This document shows, piece after piece, positions 1-7,521 of a stretch of DNA of 36,741 nucleotides; positions within the stretch are counted from its first letter, which is position 1, and every line of letters begins with the position of its first letter. The DNA is taken from NCBI GenBank assembly GCA_028278145.1, contig JANQEV010000005.1, positions 1-36,741 on the forward strand, given 5' to 3'. Source of the DNA: Chromatiales bacterium. Lineage in GTDB: Bacteria > Pseudomonadota > Gammaproteobacteria > Chromatiales > Chromatiaceae. Under the pieces are notes generated by a model. The model did not search any database and was not told where the DNA came from. It was given only the letters and a program-made list of their open reading frames with translations. The position numbers and the translations under genes were made by a program.

Positions 1-417
1 GGCATGCGACTAATAAGCGTAGTGATGGGCACCAAGAGCGAGAAGGCCCGGGCCAAGATCAGCCAATCCCTGTTGAACTATGGCTTCCGTTTCTACGAAA
101 CCCATAAACTGTATGGTGCCGGTGAGACCCTGAACAACGCCAGGATCTGGAAAGGTGACAAGGAGCAGTTGGCACTGGGGCTACAACAGGATCTGTATAT
201 CACCATCCCCAGAAAGCAATATAAAAACCTGAAGGCAGAGATGGTACTCAATCCCAATCTGGAAGCACCGGTTGATAAAGGTAGCCGCATCGGCACTGTC
301 AAGATCACCCTGGCTGGTAAGCCTTTCACCGAGGTACCACTGATAGCACTGCACGACGTAGCCCATGGTGGAATATGGAGCCAGGCAAAGGACAGCGTAC
401 TGCGCTGGTTCGAATAA
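1..417 (+). CDS. dacA: D-alanyl-D-alanine carboxypeptidase (PBP5 family), C-terminal part
   Basis: This is the 3' end of a gene that begins before the window; the frame is open from base 1 to a TAA at 415-417, about 138 codons. The residues match the end of the PBP5 family: a stretch around VMGTKSEKARAKISQSLLNY closes the peptidase domain, and the rest is the beta-rich PBP5_C domain. It ends in a segment (SVLRWFE) that would be the amphipathic membrane-anchoring helix. The family trims the terminal D-Ala of peptidoglycan pentapeptides in the periplasm. The active-site motifs lie upstream and cannot be checked. The stop is 3 bp before the dat start, so the two genes are probably co-transcribed. 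The choice of dacA over a paralogue such as dacC rests on the neighbours ybeD and lipB. Confidence 0.9.
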   Translation, partial: GMRLISVVMGTKSEKARAKISQSLLNYGFRFYETHKLYGAGETLNNARIWKGDKEQLALGLQQDLYITIPRKQYKNLKAEMVLNPNLEAPVDKGSRIGTVKITLAGKPFTEVPLIALHDVAHGGIWSQAKDSVLRWFE

Positions 418-420
418 CCC

Positions 421-1284
421 ATGACCAGCAGTAATGTATATCTCAATGGCAGTTTTTTGCCACTGTCCCAGGCACAGATATCGGTTATGGACCGGGGTTT
501 TCTGTTTGGTGACAGCATCTACGAGGTAATACCAGCTTATAGTGGACGCCTGTTCCGATTACCGCACCACCTGCAGCGACTTAACAACAGCCTGCAGGCG
601 ATCCGTATGCAGAACCCCATGAGTGACAGCGAATGGACCTCCATGCTGGAACAGCTGGTGGCACAGCAACCCGGACAAGATCAGTCGGTATACCTGCAGG
701 TAACCCGGGGGCCGGCTGAACAGCGTGACCACACCATCCCGGAGAAGACAAAAGCCACAGTATTCGCCATGTCCTCTCCCATGCATGATCCTGATCCAAC
801 TGTGGTCGGCATCAGCGCAATTACACTGGACGATATCCGCTGGCGCCTGTGTAACATCAAGGCCACTACCCTACTGGCTAACGTATTGCTGAAGCAGGAG
901 GCCAAAGATGCCGCTGCGGTAGAGTCGATACTCATTCGCGATGGCAATGCCATGGAAGGAGCAGCGAGCAATCTATTCATTGTTCTGGCTGGAGAGTTGA
1001 TAACCCCACCCAAGAGCAATTACCTGCTTCCTGGCATTACCAGGGACCTGATACTGGAATTGGCAGAAAAGAATGGCCTACCCCATGCCGAGAGAGATAT
1101 TACCGAGCCACAACTTAGAAGCGCCGACGAGGTGTGGCTCACCAGTTCCACCAAGGAGATCATGCCAGTAACCAGACTCGATCAACACCCGGTTGGGAAT
1201 GGCAAACCGGGCCCGGTATACCAACAGATGTCAGCACTCTACTCAGAGTACAAGGAACGCATAAAGCAGGGCCTGGAACAGTAG
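421..1284 (+). CDS. dat: D-amino acid aminotransferase (PLP fold type IV)
   Basis: A 287-residue class IV aminotransferase. The N-terminus carries the family pattern VYLNGSFLP followed by MDRGFLFGDSIYEV. Lys147, in CNIKATTLL, is the expected PLP Schiff-base lysine, and GNAMEGAASNLF (about residues 180-191) matches the conserved Glu/phosphate-binding region. The family interconverts D-alanine and D-glutamate with their 2-oxo acids, supplying D-amino acids for peptidoglycan. Its place directly after a D,D-carboxypeptidase gene supports a D-amino acid role over branched-chain aminotransferase (IlvE) or aminodeoxychorismate lyase (PabC), the main alternatives in this fold. It starts 3 bp after the dacA stop without a strong ribosome-binding site, which suggests translational coupling. 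Confidence 0.88.
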   Translation: MTSSNVYLNGSFLPLSQAQISVMDRGFLFGDSIYEVIPAYSGRLFRLPHHLQRLNNSLQAIRMQNPMSDSEWTSMLEQLVAQQPGQDQSVYLQVTRGPAEQRDHTIPEKTKATVFAMSSPMHDPDPTVVGISAITLDDIRWRLCNIKATTLLANVLLKQEAKDAAAVESILIRDGNAMEGAASNLFIVLAGELITPPKSNYLLPGITRDLILELAEKNGLPHAERDITEPQLRSADEVWLTSSTKEIMPVTRLDQHPVGNGKPGPVYQQMSALYSEYKERIKQGLEQ

Positions 1285-1293
1285 CTGTATAAT
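1265..1293 (+). promoter_or_regulatory. possible sigma70 promoter before ybeD-lipB
   Basis: A perfect TATAAT lies at 1288-1293, just after the dat stop and about 45 bp before the ybeD start. No good -35 hexamer is visible about 17 bp upstream, so only the -10 element supports the call. Confidence 0.3.
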
Positions 1294-1336
1294 ATATGGT
1301 GATGGGTCTAACCCAGGAGCAGAGTATTTTTAGATC

Positions 1337-1603
1337 ATGTCGGAAGAAGAGACACTATTAGAGTTCCCCTGTGAGTTCTCCATCAAGGCCATGGGGCTGG
1401 CCACACCGGAATTTGATTCTATAGTGGTAGAGATCGTGCGCCAACACGCCCCGGATCTAGGTGAAGGTGCAGTACGCACCAGACCCAGCAGTGGTGGCAA
1501 ATACCTGGCAGTAACCGTTACTATCAATGCCACTAGCAAGAAGCAGCTGGACTGCATCTACCAGGCCCTCACCGATCATGAGTTGGTACTTATGAGCCTC
1601 TGA
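1337..1603 (+). CDS. ybeD: YbeD family protein (DUF493 / UPF0250)
   Basis: A small cytoplasmic protein of 88 residues, close to the 87 of E. coli YbeD. The pattern is typical of DUF493: LLEFPCEFSIKAMG near the N-terminus, then VVEIVRQHAP and RPSSGGKYLAVTVTI, with a C-terminal segment ending in LVLMSL. The fold is an ACT-like alpha/beta domain and the biochemical role is not established. It sits between the dacA-dat pair and lipB, the order seen in many gammaproteobacteria, with lipB starting 12 bp downstream. An AGGAG lies at 1315-1319, rather far from the ATG, so the start rests mainly on family length. Confidence 0.9.
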   Translation: MSEEETLLEFPCEFSIKAMGLATPEFDSIVVEIVRQHAPDLGEGAVRTRPSSGGKYLAVTVTINATSKKQLDCIYQALTDHELVLMSL

Positions 1604-1615
1604 TCCAGATCACAC

Positions 1616-2239
1616 ATGCCAGACGCAACCCTTCAGATCAGACATCTAGGCCTGCGTGAATACGCAGAAGTCTGGGATAAGATGCAGCAATTCACCAGCA
1701 GTAGAACCGAACACACCCCGGACGAAATATGGCTACTGCAACATCCACCGGTATTTACCCAGGGGCTGGCGGGCAAGGCAGAGCATCTGCTGGACCCGGG
1801 AACCATTCCAGTAATCCAGAGTGACCGCGGTGGGCAGGTTACCTATCACGGACCGGGACAGCTTATAGCCTATGTAATGGTTGATCTGCACCGTGCCAGG
1901 CTGGGAGTACGCCAGCTGGTGGAACTGCTGCAGGATGCGGTACTGGACCTGCTGCAACAGCACGGCATCAAGGGACACACCCTGCCCAAGGCACCTGGAG
2001 TATATGTAAATAACAGAAAGATCGCTGCACTCGGCCTGCGGGTACGGCACGGCCGCAGCTTCCATGGCCTGAGTCTGAATGTGGATATGGATCTGGAACC
2101 ATTCTCTCGCATCAACCCCTGCGGCTATCCTGACCTGCAGGTTACCCAGCTACGGGATTTAGGTGTGGAATTGAATCTGGAACAGGCTGCACAGCAGCTA
2201 ACCGAGTGCCTGAGAGCACATCTGCACAATGGAACCTGA
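1616..2239 (+). CDS. lipB: octanoyl-[acyl carrier protein]:protein N-octanoyltransferase LipB
   Basis: A 207-residue LipB. It moves the octanoyl group from acyl carrier protein to the lipoyl domains of 2-oxoacid dehydrogenases and GcvH, the first step of lipoate synthesis. The signature [12 protein letters not shown] is present. Cys169 (INPCGYPDL) and Lys135 (NRKIAALG) are the expected catalytic pair and fall at the same numbers as in E. coli LipB. The gene closely follows ybeD. The partner gene lipA, often next to lipB, lies about 13 kb away here. Confidence 0.95.
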   Translation: MPDATLQIRHLGLREYAEVWDKMQQFTSSRTEHTPDEIWLLQHPPVFTQGLAGKAEHLLDPGTIPVIQSDRGGQVTYHGPGQLIAYVMVDLHRARLGVRQLVELLQDAVLDLLQQHGIKGHTLPKAPGVYVNNRKIAALGLRVRHGRSFHGLSLNVDMDLEPFSRINPCGYPDLQVTQLRDLGVELNLEQAAQQLTECLRAHLHNGT

Positions 2240-2277
2240 TCCATATCAATGCCCTAAGGCATGGCTCTGTATTTCAT

Positions 2278-2306
2278 CAGTAAACACACACGATCAGTAG
2301 TATAAT
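2278..2306 (+). promoter_or_regulatory. candidate promoter of the large surface protein gene
   Basis: A perfect TATAAT is at 2301-2306, 44 bp before the ATG at 2350. The -35 region near 2278-2283 is a poor match to TTGACA. A short inverted repeat (ATGCC-CTAA-GGCAT) just upstream, around 2249-2262, could mark the end of the lipB transcript. A ribosome-binding site (AGGA, about 2338) precedes the start. Confidence 0.4.
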
Positions 2307-2349
2307 TGTAGGGGCAGCGCTAACTTCACATTAGATCAGGATATAACTT

Positions 2350-4050
2350 ATGGATAAGCTGATCAGAGGCGTCGTATTCTCTACCTTACTACTACTCTTC
2401 TCCGGTGGTGCCGGTGCTCAGCAGGCACTGCAACCGGGTGAAGCCTACCTTACACGCTTCTCCGGCGTGATCAACGATGAAGGCCGAAGTGTCATCGACC
2501 CCGAGGGAACGGTCGGCTCCATTATCGACCTGCGCTATCCCGAGGGCCCACCTCAAGGCCAGCAGTGGCAAAATCCACCACAGCGGCTACCAGTTACCGC
2601 CGCCCAGCTTGGACAGGTGTTCGGTATCGCCCTGGACGACCAACAACCACCAAATATCTATCTCAGCGCCACCTCTGCCTTTGGCCTGCACCGCAACGCA
2701 GACAACACAGATTGGATGCAGGGCATGTGGGGCCGTGATGGCGGACCAGGTACGGTATGGAGGCTCTCTGCCAGCAACAACTATGCACCAGAACCGTTCG
2801 CTGACATCGCCCTCGGCGGGCGCAGCAACAGTGGCCCAGCGTTAGGCAACATTGCCTATGATCGCTGGAACAGGCAGCTCTACGTCTCCGATCTTGAGAG
2901 CGGCATGATCCACCGCCTGAGCCTAGAAGACGGCAGATCCCTTGGTCATTACGACCACGGCATTCAAGGCCGGGCCAATTTCCTTGACCCAAGCAAAGGC
3001 TCCAGACAAACCCTGCCACCCCTGGAGTTCAATCCGGCCACCAGGGCACGCATCAGTGATTGCGCCTTCGGTTTCTTTGCACGCACCCCGGCCTGCTGGA
3101 ATTATGCCGACTTCCGCCGCCGTGTCTGGGGACTGGGGGTACGCCGTGACAGCAGAACCAATGAGGTGCGGCTCTATTATTCAATATGGAGTTCACAGGC
3201 ATTTGGTCATCCTGACTGGTTCAACGCTGGAGATGAACAGCGCAACTCCATCTGGTCGGTGCGCATCGCAGAGGATGGCGCCTTCGACGATACCAGCATA
3301 CGTCGCGAGTTCCAGCTCCCAGTATTTTTCACCCAGGCCGCAGATATCGCCCGTGCCGGGCCGAGCCACCCGGTAACTGCCATCGCATTCCCTCAATATG
3401 GCCCCCAGAACATCATGGTGGTTGCCGAGCGCGGCGGCATCCACAACCCGGGGTTGGGAACAGGCACACCCTTCGCCACACCGCAGGAATCCCGTGTCCT
3501 GCGCTACCGGCTGGATGAAAACGGCATCTGGCAGGCAGAAGGTCACTATGCAGTAGGCCACCTCCGACGCCAGGATGCACCGCGCATCCGTGCCAATGCT
3601 ACAGGTGGTGTAGCCTTCGGACCTGGCTACTCAGAAAGTGGTGAAGTGGATACCCAGAATCAATACCTTTGGATCAGTGGCAACGCCCTCTGCTCAGCTG
3701 ACGGGCCCTGCCTAGATCCAAATAGCGGAGAACACACGGACACTCGCACCACCGATGGCATACAGGGCACTCCGGCCAACAATTTCATAGAGATTGACTC
3801 TACCCCGACAGATGAACCCCACAATGTCTTCATAGTGGGTGGTAATCAGATAGGAAATGATCTTGGCGCAGTCACCAGCTATCACCCACCACCAGAGTCC
3901 GATGTGCCGGAAGGCTGGATGTCACCCGGCTGGATTCCTTCCGACGACTGGGCTCCCATGGATGATTGGGCTCCGGCACCAGGCTGGATACCACCCCCGG
4001 ACTGGCTCCCTGATCCTGGCTGGCTGCCGCCACCATGGTGGGACAGTTGA
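2350..4050 (+). CDS. secreted propeller-like protein; N-terminal part of a DUF11 repeat protein ended by an in-frame TGA
   Basis: A 566-residue product with a clear signal peptide (MDKLIRG, hydrophobic core, cleavage near GAGA-QQA). The body has beta-propeller-like segments, for example QVFGIALDDQQPPNIYLSATSA, NIAYDRWNRQLYVSDLESG and AIAFPQYGPQNIMVV; I recognise no enzyme. The last 45 residues are a proline-rich linker with tryptophan about every six residues. Translation meets TGA at 4048-4050, but the same frame stays open to 7224 and encodes a DUF11 repeat from 4069. The natural reading is one protein of about 1624 codons interrupted by a single nonsense codon. A 566-residue form would still be secreted. 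Start: ATG with AGGA about 10 bp upstream. Function unknown; an exported surface or matrix protein is an inference. Confidence 0.75.
   Translation: MDKLIRGVVFSTLLLLFSGGAGAQQALQPGEAYLTRFSGVINDEGRSVIDPEGTVGSIIDLRYPEGPPQGQQWQNPPQRLPVTAAQLGQVFGIALDDQQPPNIYLSATSAFGLHRNADNTDWMQGMWGRDGGPGTVWRLSASNNYAPEPFADIALGGRSNSGPALGNIAYDRWNRQLYVSDLESGMIHRLSLEDGRSLGHYDHGIQGRANFLDPSKGSRQTLPPLEFNPATRARISDCAFGFFARTPACWNYADFRRRVWGLGVRRDSRTNEVRLYYSIWSSQAFGHPDWFNAGDEQRNSIWSVRIAEDGAFDDTSIRREFQLPVFFTQAADIARAGPSHPVTAIAFPQYGPQNIMVVAERGGIHNPGLGTGTPFATPQESRVLRYRLDENGIWQAEGHYAVGHLRRQDAPRIRANATGGVAFGPGYSESGEVDTQNQYLWISGNALCSADGPCLDPNSGEHTDTRTTDGIQGTPANNFIEIDSTPTDEPHNVFIVGGNQIGNDLGAVTSYHPPPESDVPEGWMSPGWIPSDDWAPMDDWAPAPGWIPPPDWLPDPGWLPPPWWDS
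3916..4041 (+). repeat. 18-bp phased Trp/Pro hexapeptide repeat
   Basis: TGG codons fall at 3916, 3931, 3949, 3967, 3985, 4003, 4021, 4036 and 4039. Six consecutive steps, from 3931 to 4039, are exactly 18 bp. The encoded unit is W-x-P-x-x-(D/G). It forms a low-complexity linker between the propeller-like region and the DUF11 repeats, and ends three codons before the in-frame TGA. Confidence 0.8.
4048..4050 (+). other. in-frame TGA inside a continuous repeat-protein reading frame
   Basis: The codons read TGG-TGG-GAC-AGT-TGA-CCA-CCT-CCT, then ACC-GAC-CTG-GCC-ATT-GCC-AAA, which is the start of a DUF11 repeat (DLAIAK, matching DLGIGK, DLEIDK and DLEIAK of the later repeats). No further stop occurs until 7222. 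The base after TGA is C, a context known for weak termination. No in-frame ATG or GTG lies between the TGA and the first repeat. One transition (TGG to TGA) would explain it as a nonsense mutation; readthrough or an assembly error are alternatives. Confidence 0.85.
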
Positions 4051-4194
4051 CCACCTCCTCTACTACTGACCGACCTGGCCATTGCCAAAACAGGCCCGGC
4101 TGAATGCCAGGAGGGGGTCAACTGTGCCTATACCATCACTGTCACCAATAACGGCCCACTGTTCTATGCCGGACCGTTATACATTACTGACACC

Positions 4195-7100
4195 ATGCCG
4201 GATGGTGCCACCCTTGCGGAAGGGTCGGCTGGCTGGCACTGTGATGTAAGTGGCCGTACAGCCACCTGCCGTCATATTGGCGGGGTGGCACTTGCCCCGG
4301 GCGGCACGGTATCACTGACACTCAATGTTCAACTTCCGGTTGATGTACCAGACGCCAATGTGCAGAACTGCACCGACATCCACTGGGATGAGATGGGCAC
4401 CAGAGATGGTCACAGCGGTAATGACGATGCCTGTGTAACCACACCGGTAGGGGACGGTTTCGACCTGGGTATCGGAAAGTCGAGCACCATGGCAGAGTGC
4501 CGCGCCGGCGGCCTGTGCCTGTTTGAAATCACTCTCACCAACCATGGCCCGGGCGAATTTAATGGCTCCGTAGCAATACGCGACACCCTGCCCTCAGGCT
4601 CAACCGTTACTGGTTCGGGGCCAGGTTGGGGCTGCAGCCAGGCCGGCGACATAGTCAACTGCCGCAAGGATGGGATCAACCTGCCGGCAGCGGCTGACAC
4701 CCAGCTACATCTCCAGATTCGGCTACCTGCCGAGATAGCAACTCCGGATGTTGAGAACTGTGCTGCTATCGATTGGGGTGATATGGGAGCAACGGACGGT
4801 GATACCGACGCCCATCCCGATCAGGCCTGTATGACTATGCCGATAGTCAACACCGGCTTTGATCTGGAAATCGATAAACGGGGACCAGCCCATTGTGACC
4901 CAGGTGCGGTATGTGAATTCAGCGTATCAGTTACCAATCACGGACCGGAGGACTATTCGGATCAGATGCGGTTCAGAGATGAATACCCGGCCGGGACCAT
5001 TCCGCAGGCTATGCCAGATGCCACCGGGTTGTGTTTGATCGTACCACCCAACATGCTTTGCCCATTCGGACTGGTATCAATCCCGGCCAGTGAGACAGAG
5101 GAGTACACTGCCAGAATCAATATACCTGACCCCTTTGCCGATGCTGAGATAACCAACTGCATCGAATTCGCCTGGGGTACCGGCGGCATGCCAGCCGATG
5201 ACATACCAGCAGACCCACACACGGACAGAAGCTGCGATACCATCCAGATCAGTGAGGGTTTCGATCTGGAGATCGCCAAAGACGGTCCCGCAGAGTGCTT
5301 CGAAGGCGGGATCTGTGAATACACACTCACCATAACCAATAACGGCCCCAGACCCTACGGCAACCGCTTCTTTAGCGTATTGGATACCCTTCCCGATAAC
5401 GCAGTAGTAGAGAGCAGCTCAGCCGGCTGGAGCTGCACGCCAACAGGAGTGGCAAATCAGGTCAGATGCCGGGGCGATACCCTTTCCATGGTACCACCGG
5501 GCGACGCCTTTCCTAAGACAATAAACCTGAGGGTCAGGCTGCCTGACACGGTGGTTGGTGATGACGTGGAAAACTGCGCCAGCATCGACTGGGATGCACC
5601 GGATATACCCACCGGTGACGATAATGCTGGCAACGATGGGCCCGCCTGCCATACCACTGACATCCTGGCGGCGGACCTCGCCCCCTTTGGTGGTACGGTA
5701 TGCAAACGGGGAGAGAGCTGCCGACTTGATGTACGCCTGGAGAATCGCGGTGGACGCCGCTTCCATGGTAAGGCTGGCCTGCGCGGTTCATTTTCACCCA
5801 GGGTAAAAATCGAGAGTATAAAGGGCCTGTCCAGTGGGCTTGCCTGCCAAATCACCGGCAGCGGTACTTACCAGTGCCTGCACGAGAATCTCGATCTGAA
5901 GCCGGGAGCAGCAGCTAAACTGCAACTCAACATAGCCATCCCCATGGATTTCCCACATAACAGGATCATCCATCACAAGGATATGCTATGGCCCGACAGC
6001 AGGGTGAAGGATCGCAAGCCAGGAAATGATCACCACCGCAGCGTTATCACAATCGAGGAGATAGACACAACACGGACAATCCCAGTGGCTCCACTGGCGT
6101 GCCCCAGGGGCTGGAGTGAATATCCAGGTGCATCAGCAGTACCAAAGAGCTGGGAAACCAAGCAGATACGACAGGATAAACAGTCCATCTTCTGCGCCAG
6201 ACCACCTCCGATAACACAGCCCACACCATGCGGTGTATGCGAACAGCGGAATAGAAAGACGCAACAGTGCGAACGTGTTATCGAATGCTATAACGGCCTG
6301 CTGCTCGATGATGAATGCCTCTGCCCCAAGGGTACCCACCCCAGGGCCACCACCTGTGGCTATGCCTGCAAACAGATCAGCTGTCCTCCTGGCCTGACTT
6401 GGAACGGAACCCAGTGCGCCAAACCTATAAGGCCCTGTGGAAAATGCGAACAACGCAATCCAATAACCAAACAGTGTGTACGCCATATTGAGTGCATCAA
6501 TGGCAACCTGAAACGAGGCCAGTGCTTCTGTCCGCAAGGAACCAGGGCTAAACCCACAGCATGTGGCTACACCTGTGCAAAGACCATCTGTCCTCCAGGC
6601 CAGCACTGGAATGGCAAGCTGTGCACATGCCCACGAGGACTGATCAAACAGGGTCGCAAATGTATCCAAAAACCTTGTGGCAAGTGCGAACAACGCAACC
6701 CGAAAACCTTGCAGTGTGAACGCCGGTTCGAATGCTTCGGTGGCGCACTGAAAAGAGGCAAGTGCTATTGTCCAAAGGGTACCCAATCCAGACGTACCAG
6801 TTGCGGCATTGCCTGCAAACAGATCAGTTGCACCGGTGGTCGTTTCTGGACCGGCAGTGCCTGCGCATGTCGTAAGGGACTGAGCTGGAACGGCAAGCGC
6901 TGCATCAAAAAGGCCCCGAGCTGCAGAGGTGGTCGCCACTGGACCGGTAAGGCATGTGCCTGCCCTAAAGGACTGAGCTGGAGCGGCAAGCGCTGTATCA
7001 AAAAGGCCCCAAGCTGCAGAGGTGGGCGCCACTGGACCGGCAAGGCATGTGCCTGCCCTAGGGGACTGAGCTGGAACGGTAAGCGGTGCATCAAAAAAGC

Positions 7101-7224
7101 CCCGAGCTGTAGCGGAGGACGCTACTGGACCGGTAAATCATGCGTCTGTCGCAAAGGGCTGAGCTGGAACGGCAGAAAGTGTGTCATCCGGCCCATAAAA
7201 CTACAAAGGAATACCCTGCAATAG
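4195..7224 (+). CDS. DUF11 repeat / cysteine-rich repeat protein, continuation after the TGA
   Basis: The coordinates use the first in-frame ATG (1009 residues), but that ATG lies inside a DUF11 repeat that begins at 4069, so the true coding sequence is open from 4051 and belongs with the upstream 2350-4050 frame. Five DUF11-like repeats of about 130 residues start near 4069, 4456, 4855, 5257 and 5671. Each has a (T/F)DL-x-I-x-K-like start, (T/S)NxGP and paired cysteines; the fifth is divergent. From about 6229 a lysine/arginine- and cysteine-rich region follows: three CGxCEQRNxxTxQC modules, then four 31-residue tandem repeats. No membrane anchor, LPXTG motif or autotransporter barrel is visible. 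DUF11 domains occur in surface and fimbria-like proteins, so an extracellular structural role is an inference. No start or ribosome-binding site of its own is convincing. A strong hairpin follows the stop. Confidence 0.72.
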   Translation: MPDGATLAEGSAGWHCDVSGRTATCRHIGGVALAPGGTVSLTLNVQLPVDVPDANVQNCTDIHWDEMGTRDGHSGNDDACVTTPVGDGFDLGIGKSSTMAECRAGGLCLFEITLTNHGPGEFNGSVAIRDTLPSGSTVTGSGPGWGCSQAGDIVNCRKDGINLPAAADTQLHLQIRLPAEIATPDVENCAAIDWGDMGATDGDTDAHPDQACMTMPIVNTGFDLEIDKRGPAHCDPGAVCEFSVSVTNHGPEDYSDQMRFRDEYPAGTIPQAMPDATGLCLIVPPNMLCPFGLVSIPASETEEYTARINIPDPFADAEITNCIEFAWGTGGMPADDIPADPHTDRSCDTIQISEGFDLEIAKDGPAECFEGGICEYTLTITNNGPRPYGNRFFSVLDTLPDNAVVESSSAGWSCTPTGVANQVRCRGDTLSMVPPGDAFPKTINLRVRLPDTVVGDDVENCASIDWDAPDIPTGDDNAGNDGPACHTTDILAADLAPFGGTVCKRGESCRLDVRLENRGGRRFHGKAGLRGSFSPRVKIESIKGLSSGLACQITGSGTYQCLHENLDLKPGAAAKLQLNIAIPMDFPHNRIIHHKDMLWPDSRVKDRKPGNDHHRSVITIEEIDTTRTIPVAPLACPRGWSEYPGASAVPKSWETKQIRQDKQSIFCARPPPITQPTPCGVCEQRNRKTQQCERVIECYNGLLLDDECLCPKGTHPRATTCGYACKQISCPPGLTWNGTQCAKPIRPCGKCEQRNPITKQCVRHIECINGNLKRGQCFCPQGTRAKPTACGYTCAKTICPPGQHWNGKLCTCPRGLIKQGRKCIQKPCGKCEQRNPKTLQCERRFECFGGALKRGKCYCPKGTQSRRTSCGIACKQISCTGGRFWTGSACACRKGLSWNGKRCIKKAPSCRGGRHWTGKACACPKGLSWSGKRCIKKAPSCRGGRHWTGKACACPRGLSWNGKRCIKKAPSCSGGRYWTGKSCVCRKGLSWNGRKCVIRPIKLQRNTLQ
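6229..6825 (+). repeat. three diverged cysteine-rich modules (69-80 residues)
   Basis: The modules begin with CGVCEQRN at 6229, CGKCEQRN at 6436 and CGKCEQRN at 6676. Each continues with a QCxRxxEC segment, a CxCPxGT segment and TxCGxxC(K/A). They resemble one another at both protein and DNA level. The regular cysteine spacing suggests small disulfide-stabilised domains outside the cytoplasm. Confidence 0.8.
6826..7197 (+). repeat. four tandem 93-bp coding repeats
   Basis: Unit starts are at 6826, 6919, 7012 and 7105, an exact 93-bp period (31 residues). The encoded consensus starts SCRGGRHWTGKACAC and continues KGLSWNGKRCIKKAP. Copies two and three are nearly identical in DNA, which indicates recent duplication or homogenisation. 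Copy four diverges at its end. The array is coding throughout and keeps frame. Confidence 0.88.
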
Positions 7225-7230
7225 ATAACT

Positions 7231-7264
7231 AAGCGGGCTAGGAATAACACTTCCCAGCCCGCTT
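7231..7264 (+). terminator. terminator hairpin after the repeat protein
   Basis: Arms AAGCGGGCTAGGAA and TTCCCAGCCCGCTT pair with one mismatch around a 6-base loop, starting 7 bp after the stop at 7224. The following bases are pyrimidine-rich but hold no long T run, so termination strength is uncertain. Confidence 0.6.
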
Positions 7265-7454
7265 CTGCTATCTGTTCTATCGCAATCCCCTGCTCAATCC
7301 TGGGCCACCTCTTTGAGTAACCCACTACCCTTCAAACGTTCTTGAAGCAACTCCTTCTAAACAGTAGCAAAACCAGCATGTGCCCCATCACATTCAGGGC
7401 CCTTAGCATCTGTCTGGATTTCATTAGAATGGGTGCATTGTTGCGCCGAATAAT

Positions 7455-7471
7455 TTATCATGACCTGATAA
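7455..7471 (+). promoter_or_regulatory. inverted repeat, possible operator or promoter element
   Basis: TTATCA and TGATAA form a perfect 6-bp inverted repeat with a 5-bp spacer, about 50 bp before the ATG at 7522. The right arm overlaps a -10-like GATAAT (7467-7472). This placement suits a regulator-binding site, but no specific regulator is identified. Confidence 0.25.
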
Positions 7472-7521
7472 TTGTTGGCAGGACTCTTACAAGTGCCACC
7501 AAAAACTAAGGTTAGATAACT

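Noticed and set aside
4048..4050. TGA as a selenocysteine codon
   Set aside because: No convincing SECIS-like hairpin follows, and the surroundings are a Trp/Pro linker, not a redox motif.
4048..4050. TGA reassigned to tryptophan in this organism
   Set aside because: Ordinary genes here (ybeD, lipB, dusB, accC and others) end with TGA, and TGG is used for all tryptophans.
6133..7032. A 299-codon open frame on the minus strand across the cysteine-rich region
   Set aside because: It lies entirely opposite the repeat protein. Its length comes from the repeated codon pattern of the sense strand, and its residues show no family signature.
6826..7197. CRISPR-like array
   Set aside because: The repeats are contiguous 93-bp coding units without spacers, in frame with the protein.
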